From: an uncultured Agathobacter sp.
GTDB taxonomy: Bacteria; Bacillota; Clostridia; Lachnospirales; Lachnospiraceae
Length of the DNA: 39,703 bases
Assembly (NCBI GenBank): GCA_910587655.1
Contig: CAJUND010000031.1
Location: 1 to 39,703 of the forward strand
Direction: 5' to 3'
A program made the translations under genes and the position numbers. Of this stretch, positions 17,776-26,215 are shown in pieces (positions within the stretch are counted from its first letter, which is position 1; every line of letters starts with the position of its first letter). The notes beneath the pieces were generated by a model. The model did not search any database and was not told where the DNA came from. It saw only the letters and a program-made list of their open reading frames with translations.

Positions 17776-18027
17776 TGTGTTTCCTCCTCTTGAAATAATG
17801 TTATCCAGCCCAATTTAAGCCATAAATTAACTTCGTCATAACACTGCACGTTTTTATCCGGCAGTTTTAAAATTGCCATACACGGCGGGATATAATTCCA
17901 GAAAACGGGCTTCTTCTATTGGCTTTGGATAATCCAGAATTTCATAATTGTTTCTGAAAAAATATTCCCTCCATCTGTCTGTTTCTTTCTGCAGTTTTAA
18001 GCTTCCTGAAATGACTACTTTTTTCAT
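17772..18027 (-). pseudogene. Internally deleted relic of a small Rossmann-like gene
   Basis: From 18027, ATG opens a 57-codon frame (MKKVVISGSLKLQKETDRWR...) that stops at 17854 just after YPAVYGNF. A different frame then continues with KLPDKNVQCYDEVNLWLKLG and ends in a TGA that overlaps the ATG of the GNAT-GatC gene. The two pieces look like the N- and C-terminal ends of one small protein of nucleoside-deoxyribosyltransferase-like type, with the middle lost and the frame shifted. The family call is from pattern memory and tentative. A 57-residue peptide could still be made. Confidence 0.6.
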
Positions 18028-18035
18028 ATTTCCCC

Positions 18036-18085
18036 CTTTGCTCCGCAAAGCGATGTGCGTAGGCAATGCTCCTTCGGAGCATTAC
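18036..18085 (-). repeat. Short two-hairpin intergenic element (copy C)
   Basis: Directly after the aspS2 stop: AATGCTCC-TTC-GGAGCATT (18065-18083), the spacer GCCTACGCA on the minus strand, then CTTTGC-GGA-GCAAAG. The order matches the elements at 19782-19847 and 19931-19993 with a shortened second hairpin. It has no T-run and sits inside the operon, so it is not an obvious terminator. Confidence 0.7.
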
Positions 18086-19417
18086 TTATGGCTCAAGGCG
18101 GCTTAAGTCGCGCGGGAACAGGGTTGCTTCACGCACGTTTTCCTCGCCGATTAACTGCATGGTTAAGCGTTCGAGTCCGATTCCGAGTCCGCCGTGCTTT
18201 GGCATCCCGTGTTTAAATGCGGACAGGTAATGTTCCATGCCTTCGGTTTCCATGCCGCGTTTTTCTATTTTTTCCATCAGCTCGTGATAGTCGTGAATCC
18301 TCTGTCCGCCTGTGGTAATTTCCAGTCCCTTAAACAGTAAATCAAAGCTTAAGGTATAAGTGGGATCCGCCGGGTCGTCCATGGCATAAAACGGACGTTT
18401 TTTGGACGGATAATGGGTGACGAATACGAAATCGCTGTCATATTCTTCTTTGAAATAACGGCCGATTAATACCTCTTCCTCCGGCTCTAAATCAAACGGA
18501 TTACGGAACTGCCTGTCGTATTTTTCCGCCACACGTTCTTTTGCCTCGTCAAAACGCACGCACGGGATTTTTTCCACATTCGGGAGTTTTAGTTTTAACA
18601 GCTCAAGCTCCGGCTGGTATTCAGTTTCCAGAAGTTTCATGGCATACTGTAAAAACCCGGTTTCCATTGCCATAATATCTTCGAACCCGTCAATGTATCC
18701 CATCTCGAAATCCAGGCTGGTATATTCATTTAAATGGCGTTTGGTATTGTGCTTTTCCGCACGGAACACCGGGGCGGTTTCAAATACACGGTCAAATACA
18801 CCTACCATCATCTGCTTGTAAAACTGCGGGCTCTGCTGTAAAATTGCCGGACGGTGAAAATATTCCAGCTTAAACAGGTTTGCCCCGCCCTCGGCGCTTT
18901 TTGCGCCAAGCTTGGGCGTATGGATTTCGGTAAAGCCCTGCCCATAGAGAAAATCCCGGAATCCTCTTGTGATTCCTTCCTGAATACGGAATACGGCACG
19001 TTCCCGCAGGTTTCTGAGCGATACGGCGCGGTTATTCAGTTTCGCCTCCAGCGAGGTGCTTAATTTAAAGCGGGAAATCTGAAGCGGCATTGCAGCTGCC
19101 GGTTCTGACAGTACGGTAAGGCTGGTAAGCCGCAGCTCAAAGCCGTGGGGAGAACGCTCATCACTTTTATACACACCCTCTGCTTCCACGGTCGATTCCT
19201 CTTTTAATTTATCAAGGGAAAAATCCGTCTTTCCTTCTTCGTACACGCACTGTACCAGACCTTCCCGTTTACGCAGGACAATAAATGCAACTTCGCCCAT
19301 ATCGCGGATTGTGTGGATGGCTCCGCGCACACGGATTGCTTTTCCTTCATATTCCCCTGCGAGGATTTCACTGATTTCCAGCGCCTCTTTTTTAATTACT
19401 CCGGTTAAAAATTCCAT
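18086..19417 (-). CDS. aspS2: Aspartyl-tRNA synthetase, archaeal type, probably non-discriminating
   Basis: A 443-residue class II synthetase of the archaeal/eukaryal AspRS type, without the GAD insert of bacterial AspRS. It has an N-terminal OB fold (about 15-105), QQSPQFYKQ, motif 2 FRAEKHNTKRHLNEY (R219) and motif 3 GLGIGLERL (R417). The ending LFPRDLSRLEP is AspRS-like rather than AsnRS-like. H35 in the OB-fold block GAIHTIRDMG falls where non-discriminating enzymes commonly carry histidine. It should charge tRNA-Asn with Asp, the substrate then amidated by GatCAB, whose genes follow in the same operon under a T-box leader. AsnRS is the alternative annotation, judged less likely. Confidence 0.9.
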   Translation of the reverse strand: MEFLTGVIKKEALEISEILAGEYEGKAIRVRGAIHTIRDMGEVAFIVLRKREGLVQCVYEEGKTDFSLDKLKEESTVEAEGVYKSDERSPHGFELRLTSLTVLSEPAAAMPLQISRFKLSTSLEAKLNNRAVSLRNLRERAVFRIQEGITRGFRDFLYGQGFTEIHTPKLGAKSAEGGANLFKLEYFHRPAILQQSPQFYKQMMVGVFDRVFETAPVFRAEKHNTKRHLNEYTSLDFEMGYIDGFEDIMAMETGFLQYAMKLLETEYQPELELLKLKLPNVEKIPCVRFDEAKERVAEKYDRQFRNPFDLEPEEEVLIGRYFKEEYDSDFVFVTHYPSKKRPFYAMDDPADPTYTLSFDLLFKGLEITTGGQRIHDYHELMEKIEKRGMETEGMEHYLSAFKHGMPKHGGLGIGLERLTMQLIGEENVREATLFPRDLSRLEP

Positions 19418-19440
19418 TTTGGTCTCCTTTCTGCGACATT

Positions 19441-19478
19441 AAAAAACCCCGGAATGGATTTTTTCATCCATTCCGGGG
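19441..19478 (-). terminator. T-box-controlled intrinsic terminator
   Basis: A perfect 13-bp stem CCCCGGAATGGAT with a 6-nt loop runs straight into T6 on the minus strand, 24 bp before the aspS2 start codon. It is the terminator arm of the T-box leader. The CGCCCC at its 5' foot can alternatively pair with the GGG of the T-box core. Confidence 0.93.
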
Positions 19479-19760
19479 CGAAATTCTTCTGACACTAACT
19501 ACGCAGTTATGCAGCGGTCACAAGGCATCCTCCCGGCAAGCCGGGTTCCTCCTTATGACAGAAATCGCGGTACCACCCGCTTTTTACAAATCAGCATATA
19601 CGTCATACATCTTTGCGTACGACAGCAGCTGCTTTATTGCAATCTCTGATACGCGTAACGTGCGCACACGGGTGAACCTACTTTGCCATTCCCTGTAAAC
19701 AGGGTTTACATTTTTCAGCACACCTGCTCCGGCAGTGTTCCCATGATTATCTCTGTCCAA
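19441..19760 (-). ncRNA. T-box riboswitch leader of the aspS2-gatCAB operon
   Basis: The minus strand carries the T-box core GGGTGGTACCGCG within 19566-19581, about 90 nt before a perfect terminator. The antiterminator can form by pairing GGG and GCGA of the core region with TTTCGCCCC at the terminator foot. Between them lies a further stem GTCATAAGG/CCTTGTGAC enclosing CCCGGC-TT-GCCGGG. Upstream, GTAGGTTCACCCG resembles the usual linker region. I could not place Stem I or the specifier codon with confidence; a GAAC lies at about 19738-19741. Uncharged tRNA (expected Asn) should stabilise antitermination. The 5' boundary is approximate. Confidence 0.9.
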
Positions 19761-19781
19761 ACAGCGCTCTCAGTCTTTGGG

Positions 19782-19847
19782 CAAATCTCATTCCAGTTCG
19801 CTTCGCGACAGAGATTTGCGTAGGTCATATCCCTGACGGGATACGAC
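19782..19847 (-). repeat. Two-hairpin intergenic element (copy B)
   Basis: CAAATCTC/GAGATTTG (19782-19789/19811-19818) encloses TTCGCGA-type sequence. It is followed by CATATCCC/GGGATACG (19826-19833/19838-19845). The order and spacing match copy A, but the stem sequences differ on both arms while staying paired. It lies at the upstream edge of the T-box leader. Confidence 0.7.
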
Positions 19848-19930
19848 AATTGACGCCATATTCCTGTCGGTGTCTGATAATCCGAGTCTCCTTCATTGCA
19901 TTTTTCGTATTCTGATTTATTAATATGAAA

Positions 19931-19993
19931 CAAATTGCATTCCAGTCCGCTTCGCGAAGCAATTTGCGCAGGCAATGCCCTTTCAGGGCATTA
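19931..19993 (-). repeat. Two-hairpin intergenic element (copy A)
   Basis: CAAATTGC/GCAATTTG (19931-19938/19959-19966) has an inner GCTTCGCGAAGC palindrome. It is followed by AATGCCC/GGGCATT (19974-19980/19986-19992). The loop-side sequences and the GCGCAGGC-type spacer are shared with copies B and C. A short ORF over this region is judged spurious. Confidence 0.7.
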
Positions 19994-20098
19994 CATTTTA
20001 CGACGCATCATACTCTGTATCCTGCATATGATATATATTTTTTATCACATTTCAGGGAAAAATGCAAGAATTATTTTTAAAACTTTCATTTTTATATT

Positions 20099-20317
20099 TT
20101 ATTCTTCATATTTGAGCATTGCTTCCAGGAGTGCTACCGTTACATGAAGCTGTTTTTCACTGCACCTGTTCAGCAGCAGCTTTGCCATATGCAAAAGCTC
20201 CTCCCTTTCGTCCGCCGCCGGCATAAGTACTGGCGGCCGCGGTATTTTTTCTGTTCCGGTAATGCCGTTTTTACATAAACATTTCGGGGAAAAACGCCGG
20301 TATTCCATGACTTCCAT
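20099..20317 (-). CDS. Small hypothetical protein
   Basis: A 72-codon frame. Residues 1-30 are basic and Cys/Pro-rich; residues 35-72 look like two amphipathic helices (EREELLHMAKLLLNRC and LHVTVALLEAMLKYEE). No family is recognised. The ribosome-binding site is weak for the first ATG; a second ATG three codons in has GGAAG before it. It lies 49 bp behind the ABC exporter gene and could be the last gene of that operon. It may be non-coding. Confidence 0.45.
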   Translation of the reverse strand: MEVMEYRRFSPKCLCKNGITGTEKIPRPPVLMPAADEREELLHMAKLLLNRCSEKQLHVTVALLEAMLKYEE

Positions 20318-20366
20318 TAGTTTTTGAGAGTATTTGTTTTTCCCCGCTTTCCAGTTACTTGTAAAA

Positions 20367-22019
20367 CTATTTCCCTCGTATACTTACCACTTTACCTGCC
20401 TCCAGCTCCACGATCTGGTCCGCACCCGTCAGCATATCTTTTTTATGAGTAATGACAATGACTGTCTTTCCCTTCATGCATGTTTCAAGCAGTCTGGCAA
20501 TCCGCTGTGAAGAGCAGGCATCTGTACTGGAAGTTGCTTCGTCCAGGATTACAACCGGTCTGTCATGAACCAGCGCCCTTGCGAGAGCTATTTTCTGTTT
20601 CTGTCCTCCGGAGAGCTTTGCGCCGTTTTGTCCCACCATATAGGAAAACGAAACCTCCTTTACAAATTCCTCCAGTCCGCAGTCCCGGCAGACTGACCAG
20701 AGCTTCCCTTCATCTACATTCTGGTACAGACAGATATTATTTTCAATGGTATCATTAAACAGATATATCTGCTGGCTTACGACTGACACAAGACTGCGAA
20801 AGGACTTCACGGGGAGTTCTGAAATGTCTTTTGTTCCCAGCAGTATCCTTCCCTCTGACGGCTCATGCAGCCTTGTAAGAAGACTGGCTACTGTACTCTT
20901 TCCCGAACCGTTGTCTCCGACAAGAACTGTTCTGCTTCCCCCGGGAAATGAGATACTGACATTTTTTAAAACACTCTCTCCGTCTCCATAGGCAAAGGAA
21001 ACATGCTCAAGCCTTATGTCATCCAGTTTCAGCTGCCCTGCTGTACCGCTGTCATCTTCCTCCTCCAGCTCCATAAATGCATAATATCTTTTTGCCGACG
21101 GGATAATTCCTGACAGTAAACAACCAATATTCAGGATATCGGAAACCGGTCCAGTAACATAACTGCTGTATGAAAGAAAGGCAAACACACTGCCTACTGA
21201 CAACTGGAAATCAAATACCAGCCATGCCCCCAGCAGGTATACCAGTGTGGAAAGAACCTGCAGCATAATGGCATCTGTACCCGCATTCCACTGCCCAAGC
21301 ATGTCCAACTGCTTATGCTTTTCTATAACATGCTTCTGTTTTACGGAAAATTCCCCATGTTTTTTATCAAGTATATGAAACAGCCGGATTTCCCGTACTC
21401 CCCCGACAGAATCGCCAAACCATTTGGCATACTCCTGACTTCTGTTTATGTATTCACCCATGATTCTTTTCTGCTTTCCAGCAAAATATTTTACTGCCAT
21501 GTATTTGCACGGAAGAAATAAAAAGACCAGAAACGCCAGTCTGTAATCTATCATAAACAGACCTGCTGTTCCTCCGACCATGCCGAATATCTCTGCAGCT
21601 ACGAAAAAAACGCTGCTGTCTGCAACAGATGCCATCTGCCCGACATCCATATTAATACTGCTTAGCATTTCCGCATAATTGACATTATCAAAATAATCTA
21701 CCCGAAGTTTCATCAGGTGAATATATGACTGTTCTGAAAGATGGTACTGTATCCCCGCGGATATATTCACGCGTATTTTCTCTTTGATAATATTTATGAT
21801 AGAATTTGTAACCGATGCTGCAAGCAGAAACAGCACCAGTTCTATCAGAAGCTTTCTGTTGCCGCCGATAAATCCGTCATCCATAATATGGCTGCCTGCC
21901 AGCGGCATACAGAAATTAAGTCCTGTGGAAAGCAGGAGGCAGCAGGCAATCCCCGCCACCTCTTTTTTATAACCGCCAAGCAGTCCAAGAAGCCGCTTTA
22001 CGGTTTCTTTGTTATCCAT
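20367..22019 (-). CDS. ABC exporter, fused membrane and ATPase domains
   Basis: A 550-residue half-transporter with six-helix membrane domain (about 15-310) and ATPase domain (about 335-550). Walker A VGDNGSGKST, signature LSGGQKQK, Walker B VVILDEATSSTD and the H-loop VIVITHKK are all present. It lacks an N-terminal C39 peptidase domain, so it would export but not cleave a peptide. The start MDNKETVK has AAAGGGA upstream; earlier in-frame codons overlap the FtsX gene. It follows the FtsX-type gene by 79 bp in the putative RiPP operon, where export of the mature peptide is the natural guess. A multidrug or lipid exporter role is possible. Confidence 0.9.
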   Translation of the reverse strand: MDNKETVKRLLGLLGGYKKEVAGIACCLLLSTGLNFCMPLAGSHIMDDGFIGGNRKLLIELVLFLLAASVTNSIINIIKEKIRVNISAGIQYHLSEQSYIHLMKLRVDYFDNVNYAEMLSSINMDVGQMASVADSSVFFVAAEIFGMVGGTAGLFMIDYRLAFLVFLFLPCKYMAVKYFAGKQKRIMGEYINRSQEYAKWFGDSVGGVREIRLFHILDKKHGEFSVKQKHVIEKHKQLDMLGQWNAGTDAIMLQVLSTLVYLLGAWLVFDFQLSVGSVFAFLSYSSYVTGPVSDILNIGCLLSGIIPSAKRYYAFMELEEEDDSGTAGQLKLDDIRLEHVSFAYGDGESVLKNVSISFPGGSRTVLVGDNGSGKSTVASLLTRLHEPSEGRILLGTKDISELPVKSFRSLVSVVSQQIYLFNDTIENNICLYQNVDEGKLWSVCRDCGLEEFVKEVSFSYMVGQNGAKLSGGQKQKIALARALVHDRPVVILDEATSSTDACSSQRIARLLETCMKGKTVIVITHKKDMLTGADQIVELEAGKVVSIRGK

Positions 22020-22076
22020 ATCTGTCCCTTTCTGAAATTTATAAAAAACTATAATTTGTTTCCTGCATGCCATACA

Positions 22077-22112
22077 CGAAAGATGTACGGCACCTGTCTT
22101 ACATCTTTGATG
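22077..22112 (-). repeat. ACATC-TTT-GATGT hairpin element at the FtsX 3' end
   Basis: The motif TTACATCTTTGATGTA (about 22089-22104) forms a short hairpin and is repeated in altered form behind the FtsX remnant at 28926-28979. The last codons of the FtsX-type gene (SKM and stop) are read from it, so the element supplies the protein's C-terminus. Confidence 0.6.
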
Positions 22113-24702
22113 TATGGCAGGTACCAATGTCCGTCCACCGGTTCGGGTATGCCATGGCAATCGCACACATTACTGCTGCAAGCAGGATTCCCGGAAGGAA
22201 CGACGGTTTCCACACAAGGTAGTTCATCCTGCCGGAAAGCGCATGGATTGCGGCAAAACTCACAATCTGGCCAATGATGTACCCCGGCAGGGCTGCCGCC
22301 AACACGGTGTAGAGGTTTTCCATCCAAAGTACTGCAACCAGGCGGCGCCTTGTCATGCCAATTGCCTGCAAAGTGGCAAATTCCTCCTTCCGCTCGGCAA
22401 TGCAGCTGACGCTGCTATTTAAAAAGCTGACAATGAACATAGTGCCCAAAAGGAATGCCAGTCCGTTTCCAATCAGCGCAAGCGTCATGCCGAACTGCTC
22501 CAACTGTTTTTTATACACGCTCCTGGAACGGTAGGACGCCACATCCTCACCGCCCTCTTTTTTTAAGAGTTCTGCCACCAGCGGCTCCACACGTTCCAGC
22601 GTGGCTACATCCATCGCGTCCATTGCTACCATGAATAGCCCCGGTTTTTGGGGCATATCCTCCATTGCCTGCATGGGAAAAACAAACTCAAAAGCTGCAC
22701 CCATATGGGCGTCTCCGCTGCACATCTGTCTCCTGTAGCTGTCTCCTACCACTGCCAGAACCTCATAATCCTTTCTGGGAAGGGAATCAAAATACGGATA
22801 ATGTCCGTTTTTATCTTGTTCCCAGTATTGTTTTTCAGATTCATCCTCCGGATACTCACTGTACAAGCTTACCACATCCCCAGCGTGGTAAAGGCTCTCA
22901 CCCTCTTTGTCCTGTGCCACCGCGAGCACATAGTTTCCGGATTCAAATTTCCCACGGTCAATGCTTCCCTCATAAACCTCAAATCCTTCCACCTGCTCAT
23001 ATCCGTAAAACCGGTACTCATACTGGGTCATAATAACAGAAGATTTTTCACCATTCTGATATTCAAGAGCGCGGTTTACGCCGAAATCATCCGCTTCGGC
23101 ATCCTTCCGGTAACTGTCCCCCAGTACAATATTACTGAATTTGTCTGCTTCCTCACCATACAAAAAAGAAACCATTGAACACCCATAGTGACAGGCCGTG
23201 TCCATCCCTCCTGATACCTCTGCAAGCCTGTCCTCCAGTCCTTCCGGGAGCATGTTTGTACTAAGCTCTGGCAGTCCGGCCCTGCTATCCACCACCAATC
23301 TCAGCAGATCATCGGTTGCAACCTCAATGTCCGCAAAGTGGTTAAAGTTCTGCATAAGGGCGTCCACATTCAGGCTGTTCACGGCATTCATGGTACATAC
23401 GAAAACAACCATTACAACTGCCACAGAAGCTGCAACCAGCGCTGTCTTTTTCGCGCGCCTGCGGATATTTTTCCGCGCAAAGCTTCCGGCAGTAAAACGC
23501 ACGCTTTTTGCCGGTTTTTTCTTTCTTTTAAATCCGTCCGCAAGCACGGCGGCATGGGCAGGCGGAACCTTCGCCAGAATCCGCATGGGCTTTTTTGCCC
23601 CCAGAAGAACAACCGCAAGAGAAACGGCGGCGGCACACAGGAAATACGACAGTCTCAGGTCTGGTACAGCGTCTTTCAGCCCTTCAAAGGAAGCAGCCAC
23701 TGGCATCAGCACATAGGCAAACAGCACACCGAGAATACAGCCTGCGGGAAGCCCAGTCACGTACTGGCGCATGGCATGGCGGAGAACGATTTTCTTCATC
23801 TGCCCCTCCGTTACGCCGAGCAGTTTTAACTGCCCGTACCTTGCCGCGTTTTTGACCGCAGAAATATAATAGATGGTATATACCATCAGTCCGGCGCAGG
23901 CAGATGCCAGTATGGAAAGACCAGCCACAAGCGCAAGCGTCCCTGCACCCGGACGATTTCCGGCATTCGGGTTTGCCACTGCATTTACTTGAGATACAAT
24001 ATCATCAGAATTCCGAAGAATCTCCTCCAGTTTCTCATCCGTGTATTTTCCAGGTTCAAAACGGCAATAAACATTCATACTGTATCCACCAATGCCCGAC
24101 CTTGCATAATTCTCCGATATATAAATCCGGTTCTCTCCAAGTACATCATTTGTACCGCAGATACCGGTTACAACTGAATCCACTTTTTCTTCTGAACTAA
24201 TAGTGGTAAAAGTTACTGGTATTCGACTTCCCACACGAATGCTTCCACCGTTTTCCTCCACAAAACTCCTATCCACCACAATTTCATCCATCTCTACAGG
24301 CCAGCTTCCCTCTTCCAGCTGATTAAAATTCCATTCTGCTGTTTCCTCCTCGGCGTAATAAAACACATTGGCATTCCCGGCGGAAGCATCCGTCTTCCAT
24401 GTTCCCAACTGAATTACAAACCGTACATCATCAAAATATCCACTGCCCTTTAAAAGGTCATGCAGGTGTCCGTTGACATGGAAATATACGCCCTCCGCCT
24501 GCGTACCAAGCAGCATCTGCTTCTGCCGTTTCACCAACTCCGAAACCGTCAGAATTGTGGATAGCACCACAATAACCAGCATGGCAGACATGGCAACCGC
24601 AGCCGCCGCGGTCAGGTTTCTCCGTCTGTCCGCACGGTAAAGTCTGGCAGAAAGAATTTTTAATGCCCTATTGGACACTTTCCGTTCTTCGCTTTTTTTC
24701 AT
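22099..24702 (-). CDS. FtsX-like ABC permease, large (BceB/MacB-like)
   Basis: An 867-residue permease. It has one N-terminal helix (about 30-52), a large extracytoplasmic domain, three helices at about 250-380 bearing an FtsX domain, a second extracellular region, and a C-terminal FtsX domain (SFLNSSVSCIAERKEEFATL...AIGMTRRRL). The ATG overlaps the stop of the ABC ATPase gene as ATGA. Such ATPase/permease pairs act as peptide-resistance or export transporters, so immunity to or secretion of the clustered peptide is likely. The C-terminus ends unusually (TDIGTCHTSKM), read from a repeated hairpin. A decayed copy of this gene lies at 28980-29450. Confidence 0.9.
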   Translation of the reverse strand: MKKSEERKVSNRALKILSARLYRADRRRNLTAAAAVAMSAMLVIVVLSTILTVSELVKRQKQMLLGTQAEGVYFHVNGHLHDLLKGSGYFDDVRFVIQLGTWKTDASAGNANVFYYAEEETAEWNFNQLEEGSWPVEMDEIVVDRSFVEENGGSIRVGSRIPVTFTTISSEEKVDSVVTGICGTNDVLGENRIYISENYARSGIGGYSMNVYCRFEPGKYTDEKLEEILRNSDDIVSQVNAVANPNAGNRPGAGTLALVAGLSILASACAGLMVYTIYYISAVKNAARYGQLKLLGVTEGQMKKIVLRHAMRQYVTGLPAGCILGVLFAYVLMPVAASFEGLKDAVPDLRLSYFLCAAAVSLAVVLLGAKKPMRILAKVPPAHAAVLADGFKRKKKPAKSVRFTAGSFARKNIRRRAKKTALVAASVAVVMVVFVCTMNAVNSLNVDALMQNFNHFADIEVATDDLLRLVVDSRAGLPELSTNMLPEGLEDRLAEVSGGMDTACHYGCSMVSFLYGEEADKFSNIVLGDSYRKDAEADDFGVNRALEYQNGEKSSVIMTQYEYRFYGYEQVEGFEVYEGSIDRGKFESGNYVLAVAQDKEGESLYHAGDVVSLYSEYPEDESEKQYWEQDKNGHYPYFDSLPRKDYEVLAVVGDSYRRQMCSGDAHMGAAFEFVFPMQAMEDMPQKPGLFMVAMDAMDVATLERVEPLVAELLKKEGGEDVASYRSRSVYKKQLEQFGMTLALIGNGLAFLLGTMFIVSFLNSSVSCIAERKEEFATLQAIGMTRRRLVAVLWMENLYTVLAAALPGYIIGQIVSFAAIHALSGRMNYLVWKPSFLPGILLAAVMCAIAMAYPNRWTDIGTCHTSKM

Positions 24703-25382
24703 GCCGCACCCCCTCTTTCCGTGAGCTTCCCATCCTCCATAACAAGGATTCGGTCGCATTCTGCCGTCAGCAGTTCATTGTGCGTAATCATGACAACGGT
24801 CTGTCCGAACTCCCGGACAGCGCGAAGCAGCAGTCCCATCACATCCTTTGTTGCTGCGGAGTCCAAGTTTCCCGTCGGCTCGTCCGCCAGAATGATGGAC
24901 GGGGATGAAACCAGCGCGCGAGCAACCGCCACTCTCTGCTGCTGCCCACCGGAAAGCTCCGACGGCAGGCGGTTTTCCAGTCCGGTAAGTCCGAGTGCGT
25001 TTACAACCCGATTGTACAACTCCCTGTCTTCCAGCTTCCCTCCAATCTGGACGGGCAGAACGATATTCTCTTTTACGGTCATAACCGGAATCAGGTTGTA
25101 GTTCTGGAACACAAACCCGATGTGTTTTCTGCGAAATTCCGTCAGTTCATCGCCTTTCAGCCCCGCCAGTTTTCTGCCGCCCACACAGACCTCCCCGGAG
25201 GTCGGGACATCCAGTCCGCCGCAGACATTTAACAGCGTACTTTTTCCGCTTCCGGACGCGCCCACCACTGCCACGAACTCGCCCCTGTTTATTTCCACAC
25301 TAACGTCCGAAAGGGCATGGACTGCATTTTCACCCTCCCCGTAACATCTGCATACACCTGTAAGTTTTACCACACTTTCCAT
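24699..25382 (-). CDS. ABC transporter ATP-binding protein (LolD/MacB/BceA-like)
   Basis: A 227-residue ATPase. Walker A GASGSGKST (about 40-48), the Q-loop region in FQNYNLIPVMTV, signature LSGGQQQRVA, Walker B IILADEPTGNLDS and the H-loop MITHN are all intact. It should energise the FtsX-type permease encoded next, with which its gene overlaps by ATGA. The ATG has AAGGAGGAG upstream and lies inside the last codons of the S8 protease gene (16-bp overlap), so the three genes are tightly coupled. Confidence 0.96.
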   Translation of the reverse strand: MESVVKLTGVCRCYGEGENAVHALSDVSVEINRGEFVAVVGASGSGKSTLLNVCGGLDVPTSGEVCVGGRKLAGLKGDELTEFRRKHIGFVFQNYNLIPVMTVKENIVLPVQIGGKLEDRELYNRVVNALGLTGLENRLPSELSGGQQQRVAVARALVSSPSIILADEPTGNLDSAATKDVMGLLLRAVREFGQTVVMITHNELLTAECDRILVMEDGKLTERGGAA

Positions 25383-26101
25383 CTGTTCTCCTCCTTGTCG
25401 TCTTCACGAAAATTATATTTTGCCATCTCCATGTATGCTGATTCCATTCCAGTACGGTATATGCTTTTTTCCATCATCACGGCTGCCAGACGCCCCGTAA
25501 TACATGCCGCCGCCCTGCTGTTTCCGCCAAACGGAGCCATTCTGCCGCCAAGGGATTCTACCTGCTCGGGCAGCCTGCTGGCAGTTATCATATACTCTCC
25601 TCTTTTACCGAGACCAAATTCCCCAGCTGAAAGCTTTTCGCTCCCCGACACCCCGATACAGTACGGACTGCTTGCCGGATAGCTGCTTTCCTGACCGTTT
25701 TTGACTGATGCAACCACACATTTTCCCTGCTCCCCAAGCAACTGTAAAACACTTTCAATATCTGAGACATATTCCCTGCTGCTTACCGCTAACGAAATAT
25801 TAATGATATCCACGTCAACATCAAGAAGATACCTCAATGCTTCTAAAAGGAGACAAGATGAAACTATCCGACTGTCCTTGTATATGTTAATAATAAACAG
25901 TTCTGTCTGCGGACAGTATTTCTTAATGCATGATGCCACCTGCGTTCCATGACCGATGGCATCATACTGTTTGTCGGATAAGTAGATTGTTTTATCCTCA
26001 AGAAAAAAAGTTATATTTCCAGTTATATCCTTCCAGTAAGATATATCCTGTCCGATTCCTGTATCAATTACTGCAACTACAAGTCTTTTTCGTTTTTCCA
26101 T
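25367..26101 (-). CDS. Compact S8 subtilisin-like protease of the RiPP operon
   Basis: A 244-residue protein made almost entirely of a subtilase core. The triad is D13 (AVIDTGIG), H51 (IGHGTQVAS) and S195 (FGGNSRAAA, GNS instead of the usual GTS), with N135 a plausible oxyanion residue. There is no signal peptide or prodomain, so it should work in the cytoplasm. Between a candidate precursor gene and ABC transporter genes, a leader-removing or maturation role is likely. It has no clear ribosome-binding site; a TGC-TATAAT extended -10 lies about 110 bp upstream. Low-activity or regulatory roles are possible given the altered Ser motif. Confidence 0.85.
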   Translation of the reverse strand: MEKRKRLVVAVIDTGIGQDISYWKDITGNITFFLEDKTIYLSDKQYDAIGHGTQVASCIKKYCPQTELFIINIYKDSRIVSSCLLLEALRYLLDVDVDIINISLAVSSREYVSDIESVLQLLGEQGKCVVASVKNGQESSYPASSPYCIGVSGSEKLSAGEFGLGKRGEYMITASRLPEQVESLGGRMAPFGGNSRAAACITGRLAAVMMEKSIYRTGMESAYMEMAKYNFREDDKEENRWKVW

Positions 26102-26168
26102 AATTTATATATTTCGTTTTGTCATCTACCTTTATATAATTCTAACGCATTTTCCAGATAAGGTACCA

Positions 26169-26215
26169 TGGGGCATTTATGCCCCACAGAATAAATAATT
26201 CTACACAAAATTATA
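26169..26215 (-). promoter_or_regulatory. Hairpin and possible internal promoter between precursor and protease
   Basis: Just after the precursor stop, the minus strand shows TGC-TATAAT (-10 at 26215-26210) without a good -35. Then comes a perfect 8-bp stem TGGGGCAT/ATGCCCCA (26169-26186) with a 2-nt loop. No U-run follows, so the hairpin is a better candidate for protecting the precursor mRNA 3' end or for partial attenuation than for full termination. Confidence 0.45.

Noticed and set aside
18086..19417. Annotation as asparaginyl-tRNA synthetase
   Set aside because: The C-terminal PRDLSRLEP block, OB-fold histidine and operon with gatCAB fit archaeal-type non-discriminating AspRS better.
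19715..19975. 86-codon minus-strand ORF upstream of aspS2
   Set aside because: It runs through two hairpin elements and the T-box leader and has no ribosome-binding site or domain.
22049..22110. Hairpin after the FtsX gene as an intrinsic terminator
   Set aside because: No U-run follows the stem, and the next gene starts only 79 bp downstream.
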